Of a stretch of DNA of 64,000 nt, positions 1 to 9,039 are shown piece by piece. Position 1 is the first letter of the stretch. Every line of letters begins with the position of its first letter. Below the pieces are notes generated by a model. The model saw only the letters and a program-made list of their open reading frames with translations, was not told where the DNA came from and made no database searches. The position numbers and the translations under genes were made by a program. The stretch covers positions 1,860,001-1,924,000 of the forward strand of contig CAWIMB010000002.1 of NCBI GenBank assembly GCA_963837155.1, written 5' to 3'. The stretch is from DASQHW01 sp963837155. GTDB lineage: Bacteria > Actinomycetota > Acidimicrobiia > IMCC26256 > PALSA-610.

Positions 1-2
1 TC

Positions 3-539
3 GAAGGCGAACTGAACAAGCGTCACCCGGAACGGCTGCGGCTCGCGCCGTTCGATCCTGACGGAATGCGCGACGCGTGGCAGACCATCGAGGGCTTCGC
101 CGCCGCCACCCTCGAGCGGGCCCGAGGCCTGCCTCCCGAGAAACTCGACGAGTCGGTCAACGACGAGTGGTCGTTCCTCGAGACCCTCCGGCATCTCGTG
201 TTCGCCACCGACCGCTGGATCACCGGCCCGGTGTTGGGCCAAGCGAACCCGATTCATCGGCTCGGAATGCCGAATCCGCCGCACGAAGATGCACCGCCCG
301 GCATGTTCGATTTCGATGCGAAGCCGACCTTCGACGAGGTCTTGGCCCTGCGACGCGACCGGATGGACCTGGTCGCCGAACATGTCAAGAGCATCAATGC
401 CGACGAGCTCGCCCGGCAGGTGCCGTCACCAAACGGCGGGACGACCACGGTTATGAGCTGCCTGCACGTTGTGTTCCGCGAAGAATGGTGGCACGACCAG
501 TACGCCAACCGTGATCTCGCGATCCTCGAACGCTCGTAG
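3..539 (+). CDS. DinB-like protein, 5' end outside window
   Basis: The reading frame is already open at the window edge, so the gene is truncated at its 5' end; an internal ATG at 66 would cut into the conserved part. The visible 178 residues form a DinB/YfiT-type four-helix domain. The likely metal ligands are the histidines in LRHLVFATD, CLHVVF and EEWWHDQY. Proteins of this kind often carry a pentapeptide-repeat segment upstream; that part would lie outside the window. DinB-like proteins are metal-binding helical bundles, many acting as thiol-dependent transferases, but the substrate here cannot be told. A 75-base gap separates it from the next gene. Confidence 0.75.
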   Translation, partial: EGELNKRHPERLRLAPFDPDGMRDAWQTIEGFAAATLERARGLPPEKLDESVNDEWSFLETLRHLVFATDRWITGPVLGQANPIHRLGMPNPPHEDAPPGMFDFDAKPTFDEVLALRRDRMDLVAEHVKSINADELARQVPSPNGGTTTVMSCLHVVFREEWWHDQYANRDLAILERS

Positions 540-602
540 GCGACCCGCCGATCAGAAGGTGTTGTGCTGCAAATGCCGCAGACACCTTTGTTCCGACACG
601 AC

Positions 603-608
603 TAGCTT
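603..608 (+). promoter_or_regulatory. Putative -10 box of a leaderless start
   Basis: TAGCTT lies exactly six bases before the ATG at 615, and no Shine-Dalgarno-like run precedes that ATG. In actinobacteria a TANNNT box at this distance places the transcription start on the start codon. I see no convincing -35 box. The same spacing recurs at 4541, 24100 and 51768. Confidence 0.45.
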
Positions 609-614
609 CGACGC

Positions 615-2051
615 ATGACCCGGGAATCGAAGCTCGAGACTGACTATCTCGTCGTCGGCGCCGGCGCGCTCGGGATGGCGTTCGTCGACTCGTTGATCGA
701 GCACAGCGATGCGGACGTTGTGATGGTCGAGCGGCGCCATCGACCGGGCGGCCATTGGCTGGATGCGTACCCGTTCGTGCAGCTGCACCAGCCGTCGAGG
801 TACTACGGCGTCAACTCGACCTCACTCGGACAGGACCGGATCGAGCCCGATGGCATGGACGCCGGCTTCTCCGAGCGGGCCAGCGGCGCGGAGATTTGCG
901 GTTACTTCGACGAGATCATGCGTCACCGCTTCTTGGCATCGGGGCGCGTCCGCTTCTTTCCAATGTGCGACTACCTGGGCGACCGTCGCTTCCGCTCGCG
1001 GGTGAGCGACCAAGTGACCGACGTGACGGTTCGAAGCCACGTCGTCGACGCGACCTATATGGCGTCACGCGTCCCGGCGACGGAACCGGCGCCGTTCGAT
1101 GTGGCCGACGGGGTTCGTTGCATCCCGGTCGGTGAGCTGACCAAGGTCGCGAGTCCGGCGGCGGGGTACGTGATCGTCGGTGGGGGCAAGACCGCGTTGG
1201 ATGCCATCTGCTGGCTGCTCGATCGAGCTACCGACCCCGACGACATCACGTGGATTCGTCCTCGTGACTCGTGGATCCTCAACCGGGCGTTCTTCCAGCC
1301 GGGACAAGCGCAGACGTTTGCGGGCGTCGTGCTGCAGCTCGAGGCGATGGTTGCATCCGAGACCGTCGAGGAGGTCTTCGAACGCCTCGAACAAGGAGGC
1401 GCGATGCTTCGCACCGACCCAACTGTGATGCCGACCATGATGAAGGGCGGAACGGTGAGCGTCGGCGAGCTCGAGCAACTTCGTCGAATAGAGAATGTCG
1501 TCCGGCTCGGGCGTGTCGAGCGCATCGAGCGCAACCAGATCGTGCTCGAGCAGGGTTCGATTGCAACGACGTCCGATCATCTTCACGTGCATTGCGCTGC
1601 CGCCGGATTGAGCGACAACCCACCTCGACCGATCTTCACCGACGACACGATCACCCTCCAGGTCGTGACGCGTGTGGGGCTCACGCTGTCGGGCGCGCTG
1701 CAGGGCTTCCTCGAAAGCACCGGACGGACGACGGAAGAGAAGAACCGGCTCTGCGTGCCGACGGCCTGGCCGCACACACCGTTCGACTACCTCCGCGCGA
1801 TCATGGCCGGCATCAGCACCGAGATGCGGTGGCAAGATGCACCTGACCTGCAGAAGTGGCTCGACAGCTCGCGGCTCAACCTCATGCGGGGTTTGGGGGA
1901 AAACGACGACGGCGCAGCCGTTCGAGAACTGCAGGGCCGCTTCTTCGCCGCGCTGTTTCCCGCCCTCGAGAAACTGCAGGTGTTCGCGGCACAGGCCACG
2001 CCCCAGGAACACGCGCGAATGTTCGAACCGGCCGCCAGTACTCGCGCCTGA
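615..2051 (+). CDS. FAD/NAD(P)-dependent oxidoreductase
   Basis: 478 residues with two dinucleotide-binding folds. The first, FAD type, is VVGAGALGMAF near residue 14; the second, VIVGGGKTALDA, lies near residue 187. The motif ERRHRPGGHWLDAYPFVQLHQ after the first fold matches the flavin monooxygenase/NAD(P)-binding oxidoreductase family seen in actinobacteria. It is probably a soluble monooxygenase or oxidase of unknown substrate; I do not see a clean BVMO fingerprint. The gene stands alone, converges on the DUF222-HNH gene, and probably starts leaderless at ATG 615. Confidence 0.75.
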   Translation: MTRESKLETDYLVVGAGALGMAFVDSLIEHSDADVVMVERRHRPGGHWLDAYPFVQLHQPSRYYGVNSTSLGQDRIEPDGMDAGFSERASGAEICGYFDEIMRHRFLASGRVRFFPMCDYLGDRRFRSRVSDQVTDVTVRSHVVDATYMASRVPATEPAPFDVADGVRCIPVGELTKVASPAAGYVIVGGGKTALDAICWLLDRATDPDDITWIRPRDSWILNRAFFQPGQAQTFAGVVLQLEAMVASETVEEVFERLEQGGAMLRTDPTVMPTMMKGGTVSVGELEQLRRIENVVRLGRVERIERNQIVLEQGSIATTSDHLHVHCAAAGLSDNPPRPIFTDDTITLQVVTRVGLTLSGALQGFLESTGRTTEEKNRLCVPTAWPHTPFDYLRAIMAGISTEMRWQDAPDLQKWLDSSRLNLMRGLGENDDGAAVRELQGRFFAALFPALEKLQVFAAQATPQEHARMFEPAASTRA

Positions 2052-2132
2052 GCTTCGGCGCGTCCTGCTTTGTCGCGTCTCCGTTGCGCGGCGACTGCTG
2101 CCTCGGAACGGCAAGCGCACAACGAGAGCGGC

Positions 2133-3248
2133 TTATGGGGGTGCTCCGCCGAGGAAGTGGGCGAGGCGGTGGTGGTAGCGGCAGTAGAGGCAGAGGTTGT
2201 CGAGGTCGGTGAGTCCGCCGTCGGGCCAGTGCCGGATGTGGTGGGCCTGGCACCAGCCGGGGGGCCGGTCGCAGCCTTTCCATGTGCAGCCGCCGTCGCG
2301 GGCGACCAGCGCCCGGAATTGGACGTCGGTGGCGGTGCGGGAGGCGCGGCCGACGTCGATGACTTGGGAGGGTCCGTCGGTGATGATCCGGCTGATGCGA
2401 CAGTCGCAGGTGAGGCGCTCCAGGAGGCTGCGGGGCAGGTTTCCTCGGTTGGCGCGGATTTCGGCGGCCAGATCGGGCGAGCCGCTGCGGGTTTCGATGT
2501 CTTCGAGATCGATGACGATGGTGACGTCGCTGACAGTTTCGCGACCGGCACCGACGTCGGCGTGGGCGGTGCCGATCTCGCACAGCTCGACGAGCGCGTC
2601 GGCGCGCAGTTCGGCCGGGGTGCGGTCGGGATCTTGGTCTTTGAGGGTGCGGGCCATCGCGTTCACCTGGGCGCGTAGCCGCTGGCCCAGCTCGGGATCC
2701 AACAGTCCGTCGAGCTTTACCATGCCGTCGAGCATTTCCGACATGTGCAGCCGCCGGCGCGCGAACTTCTCGTTCGCGCTGGTGGCGCCGTCGTCACCGT
2801 CGAGCGCGTCGGTGATGCGCTGCATGATCTGGCCCAACTCTTTCGGGGTTGCGACCTTGGCGGCATCGACGATCGGCTTCTCGAGCTCCGAGATCGTCGT
2901 GGCGCGTTCGGTCGTGCATGCTTCGGCGACGACCGCGGCATGTTGGCGGGAGATCTCACCGGCCGCGAAGGCATCTGACACGACGGGTAGCTGCCGGAGC
3001 TTGCGCGCCAACTTCAACGACGCGTTCGCGGCGCCTTGGGTGAGGCCGCATTTCACGCGCAGCGCGGACGCGGCGACCGCGAAGCCTTCCTCGACCCACT
3101 CCTCGGAGCGGTCGTACTCCTCGATCGCGCCCAGCCACGCGTGTTCGAGCTGGTTGCGGACCTTGGCGAACCGTACGACATCGGGCGCGGTCTCAGAAGC
3201 CTGCAGCTTCGCGACCGCGGTTTCGACATCCGCCAACGCGTCGAACAA
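2133..3248 (-). CDS. DUF222 / HNH endonuclease domain protein
   Basis: About 371 residues from the TTG start. The N-terminal two thirds is the helical DUF222 (13E12-repeat type) domain. The C-terminal 50 residues are an HNH nuclease: CTWKGCDRPPGWCQAHHI, then DLDNLCLYCRYHHRLAH, giving paired Cys ligands, the HH, the Asn and the final His. I chose TTG at 3248 because GGAG sits eight bases upstream and a promoter-like pair at 3326-3354 lies downstream of the more distal ATG at 3359; GTG at 3257 is an alternative. The family is abundant in actinobacterial genomes, often multicopy, with no settled role. No inverted repeats or integrase suggest it is currently mobile. Confidence 0.85.
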   Translation of the reverse strand: MFDALADVETAVAKLQASETAPDVVRFAKVRNQLEHAWLGAIEEYDRSEEWVEEGFAVAASALRVKCGLTQGAANASLKLARKLRQLPVVSDAFAAGEISRQHAAVVAEACTTERATTISELEKPIVDAAKVATPKELGQIMQRITDALDGDDGATSANEKFARRRLHMSEMLDGMVKLDGLLDPELGQRLRAQVNAMARTLKDQDPDRTPAELRADALVELCEIGTAHADVGAGRETVSDVTIVIDLEDIETRSGSPDLAAEIRANRGNLPRSLLERLTCDCRISRIITDGPSQVIDVGRASRTATDVQFRALVARDGGCTWKGCDRPPGWCQAHHIRHWPDGGLTDLDNLCLYCRYHHRLAHFLGGAPP

Positions 3249-3325
3249 CGCACACACTCCTGCGCCGAACACCAACAAGGAGGGGAAGCGGAACGTCCGG
3301 GAAAACCACCGGAACGTGTGTTCGT

Positions 3326-3354
3326 ATCCTATACCCGAGGCAGCACCGGCGCAA
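3326..3354 (-). promoter_or_regulatory. Putative sigma70-type promoter of DUF222-HNH gene
   Basis: On the minus strand TTGCGC (3354-3349), a 17-base spacer and TAGGAT (3331-3326) form a good -35/-10 pair. Transcription would start near 3319, leaving a 70-base leader before the TTG at 3248 and excluding the ATG at 3359. Confidence 0.5.
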
Positions 3355-3401
3355 GCCAAAAACCCTTATTTTGATGCGTCAATTCACTTCGAACGGGCCG
3401 C

Positions 3402-4541
3402 CTACCAGAACTTGTAGAGGCGGCGCGCGTTCAACTCGCCGATCTGGCGGGCTTCGTCGTCGGGCACGTCGTACACGGCGTCGGCGAGGACCTTGCGACT
3501 CTCGGGGTAGTTGGAGTCGTTGTGCGGAAAGTCGCACTCCCACATCAGTTTGTCGAGCCCGATGAGGTGACGGTTGATGATGGCGTAGCGGTCGGCGACC
3601 ATGCAGACCCAGAAGTGTTGCGCGAACACCTCGGACGGCAACCGGCTGCAGTTGACGCCCTCGTAGCGGCTGCGCTGCCACGTGTAGTCGAGTCGCTCGA
3701 GCACGTATGGCACCCAACCGGCGCCGCCTTCGGACAGTGCAATCTTGCAGTTGGGATGCGGCTCGAGCGCGCCCGAGAAGATCAGGTCGCCGAGCGCGCT
3801 CATCGAGTTGACGCCGCACAGCGCGATGCCGACCGACGGGGTTGTGTCGGGCGACGGTGAGAGCAGGCCCGACGACGTCCCGATGTGCATCGACAGCGGC
3901 AGGCCGGTGTCGGCCGCGGCCGCGAACACCGGGTCCCAGTGGCCCGTGGGAAACGATGGCAACCCGATCGGGTAGGGATTCTCGACGAAGATGATTCCCT
4001 TCGCGCCCTTGGCTGCGCAGCGCTCGATCTCGCGCGCCGCGAGCGACGTGTCCCACAACGGGATCATCGTCTGGGGGATGAACCGATCGGGGTACGTCGG
4101 CCACCACTCGTCGAGCATCCAGTCGTTCCAGGCCTGGAGACACGCGAGCGCGAGGTCCTTGTCGGTTGCCTCGAGGAAGCGGTTGCCGCCGAAGCGCGGG
4201 AACGTCGGAAACAGCAGCGCGGCCCACACCCCGTCCACGTCCATCGCCTTCACGCGCTCGTGGATGTCGAAGGCGGCGGGGATCATGTCGTCGTAGCGGC
4301 GCGCGAACAGGTCGTCGCCATGGCCACCCTCGCCGTTGCGGAACCGTCGCGTGTGGACGTTGCCCTGGAACTGCAGTGGGTAGAAGCGGCCCTCCCACTC
4401 CCAGCCCTGCACGCCGGGCTCCGGTTCGACGATGCGCGGCGCCTGGTCGCGATAGCGCGGCGCAATGTGATCGACGAACACGTGCGGAGGTTCGATGACG
4501 TGGTCGTCGACGGAGACGAGCTTGACATCTGCGGGAAGCAC
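3402..4541 (-). CDS. Amidohydrolase (Amidohydro_2 family)
   Basis: 379 residues. It opens with VSVDDHVIEPP, where the DDH takes the place of the usual metal-binding HxH of this TIM-barrel family. Later conserved segments are LSMHIGTSSG and a C-terminal WECDFPHNDSNYPES, the Asp being the usual catalytic/metal residue. The family hydrolyses or decarboxylates cyclic and aromatic acids through one metal ion. Close relatives are numerous in actinobacteria and often annotated only as amidohydrolase, so the substrate is unknown. It is divergent from the DUF35-thiolase gene 46 bases away and appears to start leaderless at GTG 4541. A second family member lies at 52112. Confidence 0.85.
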   Translation of the reverse strand: MLPADVKLVSVDDHVIEPPHVFVDHIAPRYRDQAPRIVEPEPGVQGWEWEGRFYPLQFQGNVHTRRFRNGEGGHGDDLFARRYDDMIPAAFDIHERVKAMDVDGVWAALLFPTFPRFGGNRFLEATDKDLALACLQAWNDWMLDEWWPTYPDRFIPQTMIPLWDTSLAAREIERCAAKGAKGIIFVENPYPIGLPSFPTGHWDPVFAAAADTGLPLSMHIGTSSGLLSPSPDTTPSVGIALCGVNSMSALGDLIFSGALEPHPNCKIALSEGGAGWVPYVLERLDYTWQRSRYEGVNCSRLPSEVFAQHFWVCMVADRYAIINRHLIGLDKLMWECDFPHNDSNYPESRKVLADAVYDVPDDEARQIGELNARRLYKFW

Positions 4542-4547
4542 CGCGAA

Positions 4548-4553
4548 AGGCTA
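4548..4553 (-). promoter_or_regulatory. Putative -10 box of a leaderless start
   Basis: On the minus strand TAGCCT is followed by six bases (TTCGCG) and the GTG at 4541. No ribosome-binding site precedes that GTG. The geometry is the same as at 603, 24107 and 51756. Confidence 0.45.
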
Positions 4554-4586
4554 CCGCCCGTCGTGTGAGACCCTCAGGAGGAGATC

Positions 4587-6226
4587 GTGCGACCGCTTCC
4601 TCTGCTCACGCCGGCAAATGAGTGGTTCTGGACGTCGGGTGCCGATGGCCGCTTGCGGATTCAGCAGTGCGCCGACTGCGCGGCGCTCGTGCACCCGCCG
4701 GTCCCGATCTGCCCCGCATGCCGCAGCCGCGCGTCCGCGCCGACCGTCGTAACGGGTCGCGGTGTCGTTGTGGGGTTCACCATCAACCGGCACCAGTGGC
4801 TGCCGAACTTCGAGCCGCCGTACGTGATCGCGAACGTTGCGCTCGCCGAGGATGCGACCGTCCACCTGACGACGAACATCGTGGGGTGCGATCCCGACGA
4901 GGTGCACATCGGTCAAGAGGTGGCGGTCCGCTTCGAACAGCACGAGGATGTGTGGCTCCCGCTGTTCGAGCCCACCGGGCGGACCGACCCGGTCGACCGC
5001 GTGGTCGAGCCGCAACGTCCGACGCCGCGCCCACCTCGTACCGGTGACCGGTTCGAGCACCGGGTCGTACTCTCGGGCGTCGGACGCTCGGCGATCGGGC
5101 GCCGGCTGATGGTCGATCCGCTCTCGCTCGCCGTGGACGCATGCCTTGCCGCGGTCGCGGACGCCGGTCTCACGCTCGACGACGTCGACGGGCTTTCGAC
5201 ATACCCGGGTGCGGTCGGGATGGGCATGAGTGAGGGCGGCGTCACCGCGGTCGAAGAGGCGTTGCGGTTACGACCGACGTGGATCAACGGCGGCGGCGAG
5301 CTTCCCGGGCCGGGCGGCGCAGTGATCGCGGCGATGCTCGCGGTTGCGAGCGGCCTGTGCCGCCACGTCCTGTGCTTCCGGACGGTGTGGGAGTCGACGT
5401 ACGCGACGCTGCGCCTCGGGAGCGCGTCGGGCGATCGAGTCTCGGGGCCGCTGTTCGAGTGGCGCGCGCCGTTCGGTGCGATGTCGGCGGCGAACTGGAT
5501 CGGCATGAACGCGAACCAGTACCTGCACCGCTACGGCGCGACGCGCGAGATGCTCGGATGGATCGCCCTCAACGGCCGCGCGAACGCGGCGCGCAATCCC
5601 GCCGCGATCTACCGCGAGCCGATGACGATGGACGACTACCTGTCGGCCCGCCCGATCACGAGCCCGTTCGGCCTCTACGACTGCGACGTCCCGTGCGACG
5701 CATCCGTCGCGGTGGTCGTCTCCGACGCGGCCGTCGCGGCCGACCTGCCCAACCCGGCGATCCGCGTCGAGGCGGTCGGGACGCAGATCACCGAGCGCGT
5801 CTCGTGGGACCAGGACACGATCACCCATGAGCCACAGGTCCTTGGTCAGTCTGCGCATCTCTGGACACGGACGAGCCTGCGGCCGCCCGATGTCGACGTG
5901 GCGCTCGTCTACGACGATTCACGTTCAACGCGATCACGTGGCTGGAAGCGCTCGGCTTTTGCGGGATCGGCGAAGCGATGGACTGGCTCGACGAAGGGCG
6001 GCGCATCGCGCTCGCCGGCGAGCTCCCCGTCAACCCGCACGGCGGCCAGTTGTCGGAGGGCCGGACGCATGGGTTCGGCTTCATCTACGAGGCAATGGCG
6101 CAGCTGCGCCACGACGCCGGCGCGCGCCAGGTCGCGAAGGCGCGTACTGCCGTCGTCACGTCAGGCGGTGGCACTCCGTCGGGCGTCCTGCTGCTCACAC
6201 GCGACGAGCGAAGTGGAACGAGGTGA
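4587..6226 (+). CDS. DUF35 OB-fold / thiolase-like fusion (frameshifted)
   Basis: Residues 1-135 are a DUF35 domain: a zinc ribbon (CADCAALVHPPVPICPAC) then an OB fold. Residues from about 155 on are a non-condensing thiolase/lipid-transfer (SCP2-thiolase, Ltp2-like) domain. In actinobacterial steroid side-chain breakdown, a separate DUF35 domain binds the aldolase Ltp2; here both parts are one chain. The frame breaks at about 5916 (one G missing in TACGACGATTC); restoring it gives VYDGFTFNAITWLEALGF and continues to the stop at 6226 with NPHGGQLSEGR, for about 546 residues. AGGAGGAG precedes the GTG start. The 3' end overlaps the convergent GNAT gene by 32 bases. Confidence 0.75.
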
Positions 6227-6620
6227 TCGTGAGACCGGCGCGCATGTAGAAGCGATGGGCATCACCTCGCTGGACACCTGAGTCGAGGTCCAGCACGCGA
6301 CACCCGAGTGCCTTGGCGCGCCCGGCGAGTTCACTCATCAGCGCAGCACCGACCCCACCGCCACGCGAGGAGGCACTCGTCACGAGGTCGTCGACGTACA
6401 GCTTCCTGATCGCCGTGGTCGTAGCAACCACGCGCCAGCCTGCAACTCCTACGCACCGCTCGCCGTCATAGGCCGCGAGGTATCTCAGTCCCTGCCGATG
6501 ACCTTCCTCGTATACCGCGGCGAAGATCTCGGGGGTGAGGACCGTGCGCAGCTCACAGAGCACGGGGAGGAGATCCGTCTCCAGACGGGCGTCACCGGGT
6601 TCGATGTCGACCAGCTGCAT
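6195..6620 (-). CDS. GNAT N-acetyltransferase
   Basis: 141 residues with the GNAT core: LYVDDLVTSASSRGGGVGAAL holds the acetyl-CoA pyrophosphate loop (RGGGVG), followed by the beta-5 segment CRVLDLDSGV and HRFYMRAGL. It transfers acetyl from acetyl-CoA to an unknown amine. The gene is transcribed against the thiolase gene and overlaps its end; it is divergent from the lysozyme-like gene. GAGAAT followed by six bases before the ATG is a weak leaderless candidate. Confidence 0.8.
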   Translation of the reverse strand: MQLVDIEPGDARLETDLLPVLCELRTVLTPEIFAAVYEEGHRQGLRYLAAYDGERCVGVAGWRVVATTTAIRKLYVDDLVTSASSRGGGVGAALMSELAGRAKALGCRVLDLDSGVQRGDAHRFYMRAGLTITSFHFARRV

Positions 6621-6721
6621 GCTCGCATTCTCGCGGAACTTCCGCCGGGGGCTGTCGATATCGTGTGCTGCAAGATTGCGCCGCGAGAAGGGTGAAGTGG
6701 GACAGCGTGTCGAAAGGTTGG

Positions 6722-7579
6722 ATGCGCAGGCGAAATCGCCTCCTCGTCGTGTTGCTCGTCGGTGGCCTCTTCGTGGGTGTCGTCGTGTGGGCGGCGCTCC
6801 GCGATTCCACAGATAAGGATGTCAAGGCCTCCCCGCCGGTGCGGTCGGGCGGGACGACTGCGTCAACGAAAGCAGCCGACGAGCCTCCGCCCCCGCCTGT
6901 GGATGGGTACTTTCAAATCTCGGCACCCGGCACGCCTCTGCCGACCGAGCGCCAGTGCGCGGCGCGAGTGCACCGCTCGCCTTGGGAGCCGCGGCCCGAG
7001 AACGACGAGGCGAATCACACGCGGCCCCAGCAGCCCGTTTCGCTCGCTCGGTTCTCCCAGTACACCAACGAATGGAACGACGCGTATCGCACACGGATCA
7101 CCGGGAACTTTCGCGGCACGACCGACGAGATCATCCAATGGGCGGCCTGCAAGTGGGGTTGGGGTGACGACCTCGTTCGGGCCGAGGCTGTACGCGAGAG
7201 CAAGTGGCGCATGAGCACCGAAGGTGACCTGGAGCCGAGATCACGTGGCGTATGTACGTATGACGACACGCGCGACCCATGCCCGACGTCATTCGGGATC
7301 ATGCAGGTCAAGTGGCAGTTCCACCCGGAAGTCTCGAATCCACGGTCCGGCTCGAGCTATCCCTTGTCGCGAGATTCGACAGCGTTCAACATCGACCTTC
7401 AGCTCGCGGAGATGCGCGGCTGCTACGACGGTATGAGTACCTATCTCGGCAACACGCGCGGTGACGTCTGGGGCTGCATTGGTTACTGGTTCTCAGGCGC
7501 GTGGCACTCGCAGGGCGGTGACCGTTACAGCGGAATCGTGCAAGAGATCCTGCGCGAGAAGCCATGGCGCGACTGGTGA
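6722..7579 (+). CDS. Exported lysozyme-like (SLT-type) protein
   Basis: 285 residues. The N-terminus is MRRRNR then a hydrophobic stretch to about residue 25, a signal anchor or signal peptide, followed by a Pro/Thr-rich linker. The catalytic half resembles GH23 lytic transglycosylases: EAVRESKW, with the likely catalytic Glu at residue 159, and SFGIMQVKW, the usual S-x-G-x-M-Q segment. It should act on peptidoglycan outside the membrane. I chose ATG 6722 because AAAGG lies just upstream and the signal sequence then starts at residue 1; the more distal start at 6665 adds an unlikely 19-residue leader. The end overlaps the BVMO gene by 16 bases. Confidence 0.7.
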   Translation: MRRRNRLLVVLLVGGLFVGVVVWAALRDSTDKDVKASPPVRSGGTTASTKAADEPPPPPVDGYFQISAPGTPLPTERQCAARVHRSPWEPRPENDEANHTRPQQPVSLARFSQYTNEWNDAYRTRITGNFRGTTDEIIQWAACKWGWGDDLVRAEAVRESKWRMSTEGDLEPRSRGVCTYDDTRDPCPTSFGIMQVKWQFHPEVSNPRSGSSYPLSRDSTAFNIDLQLAEMRGCYDGMSTYLGNTRGDVWGCIGYWFSGAWHSQGGDRYSGIVQEILREKPWRDW

Positions 7580-9024
7580 CGAGACCGACCATCGCAATCC
7601 TGGGTGCCGGCGCCGGCGGCATCGCGCTCGGCGTCGCGCTGACGCGCGCCGGCTACGACTACACGATCTACGAACGGTCCGACGGTGTCGGCGGCACCTG
7701 GCGCGACAACGCGTATCCGGGAGCCAAGTGTGACGTGCCGTCGCACCTCTACTCGTACTCGTTCGCACCGAACCCGTGGTGGAGTCACACGTACGCGACG
7801 CAACCCGAGATTCTCGCCTACCTCGAGCGTTGCACCGACCAGTTCGGCGTCCGTACGCACGTGCACACCAACACGACGATCACCGCCGCGTATTGGCGGG
7901 CAGCCGAGCAACGGTGGGAACTCCACGCCGAGAACGGCGAGACGTTCGCGGCCGACGTGCTCGTCAGCGGCCTCGGCATGCTCAACGTCCCGTCGTTCCC
8001 GGTCATCCTCGGTGCCGAACGCTTCCGCGGGCGGGCGTTCCACTCGTCTCGTTGGGATCACAGCAAGTCGCTGGCGGGGGAGCGCGTCGCGTCGATCGGT
8101 ACCGGCGCCAGCGCGATCCAGTACGTCCCGGCCATCGCGCCGGAGGTCGAGCATCTGACGGTGTTCCAACGCTCGCCGATCTGGATCACGCCGCGCATCG
8201 AGGGGCCGTTCACGCCGGAGGAACAGCGCCGGTTCGCACGGGTGCCGTTCGCAGCGAAGCTGCATCGGTGGAAGATCTGGTGGATGTACGAGCGGGCGAA
8301 CTTCGCGACGGACTCCGAGCAGACGCAGATGCAGACCGAGCTCGCGCGTTCATATCTCGCGCGCAAGATCGAGGACCCCGACCTGCGGGCAAAGCTCACG
8401 CCGACGTATCCGGTGGGCTGCAAGCGGCCACTCATCTCCCGAGAATGGTTTCCGGCGTTGACCCGTTCTAACGTCAGGCTCGTCACCGCACCGATCGTCG
8501 AGATCACCGATGCCGGAGTGCGTACGGCTGACGGCGAAGAACACCTCGTCGACACAATCATCTATGGCACGGGGTTCAAGGCGAACGAGTATCTCAGCGC
8601 GGTCGACATCCACGGCCGCGATGGACGCCGACTCCATGACGACTGGCGCGAGGGCGCCGAGGCGTATCTCGGAATCAGCGTGCCCGGGTACCCGAACCTG
8701 TTCCTGCTGTACGGGCCCAACACCAACGGCGTGAACTCGATCATCTTCATGCACGAGGCGCAGGCGCACTACATCCTGCGCGCGCTCCGCTCGATGACCC
8801 GGCACCGTTACCGCGCGCTCGAGGTGCGCCGCGGTGTGTGCGACCGCTACAACCGGCGCATTCAAGCGGCGATGGCCGGCACGGTATGGACCGCGGGCTG
8901 CGACAACTACTTCCGGATGGCGAGCGGCAAGGTCGTCACGCAACTTCCGTACAGCGGCGGCCGGTACTGGCTCCGCACCCGCATCTTCGACCGCTGGCGC
9001 TACCGCGCAACCCGCGGCGACTGA
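7564..9024 (+). CDS. Flavin-containing (Baeyer-Villiger type) monooxygenase
   Basis: 486 residues. The FAD fold is AILGAGAGGIALGVAL near the N-terminus, followed by GVGGTWRDNAYPGAKCDVPS, typical of BVMOs. The fingerprint FRGRAFHSSRWD matches FxGxxxHxxxW[PD], and the NADPH fold is SIGTGASAIQ. Such enzymes insert oxygen next to a ketone, using NADPH. The flanking thiolase, acyl-CoA ligase and P450 suggest lipid, terpenoid or steroid ketone breakdown; the substrate is inferred only from context. The start overlaps the preceding gene by 16 bases. Confidence 0.85.
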   Translation: MARLVTRPTIAILGAGAGGIALGVALTRAGYDYTIYERSDGVGGTWRDNAYPGAKCDVPSHLYSYSFAPNPWWSHTYATQPEILAYLERCTDQFGVRTHVHTNTTITAAYWRAAEQRWELHAENGETFAADVLVSGLGMLNVPSFPVILGAERFRGRAFHSSRWDHSKSLAGERVASIGTGASAIQYVPAIAPEVEHLTVFQRSPIWITPRIEGPFTPEEQRRFARVPFAAKLHRWKIWWMYERANFATDSEQTQMQTELARSYLARKIEDPDLRAKLTPTYPVGCKRPLISREWFPALTRSNVRLVTAPIVEITDAGVRTADGEEHLVDTIIYGTGFKANEYLSAVDIHGRDGRRLHDDWREGAEAYLGISVPGYPNLFLLYGPNTNGVNSIIFMHEAQAHYILRALRSMTRHRYRALEVRRGVCDRYNRRIQAAMAGTVWTAGCDNYFRMASGKVVTQLPYSGGRYWLRTRIFDRWRYRATRGD

Positions 9025-9039
9025 GCTCGCACCGTCGCG

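Noticed and set aside
2133..3359. DUF222-HNH protein as part of a mobile element
   Set aside because: No inverted repeats, target duplications or integrase; family members are commonly fixed in actinobacterial genomes.
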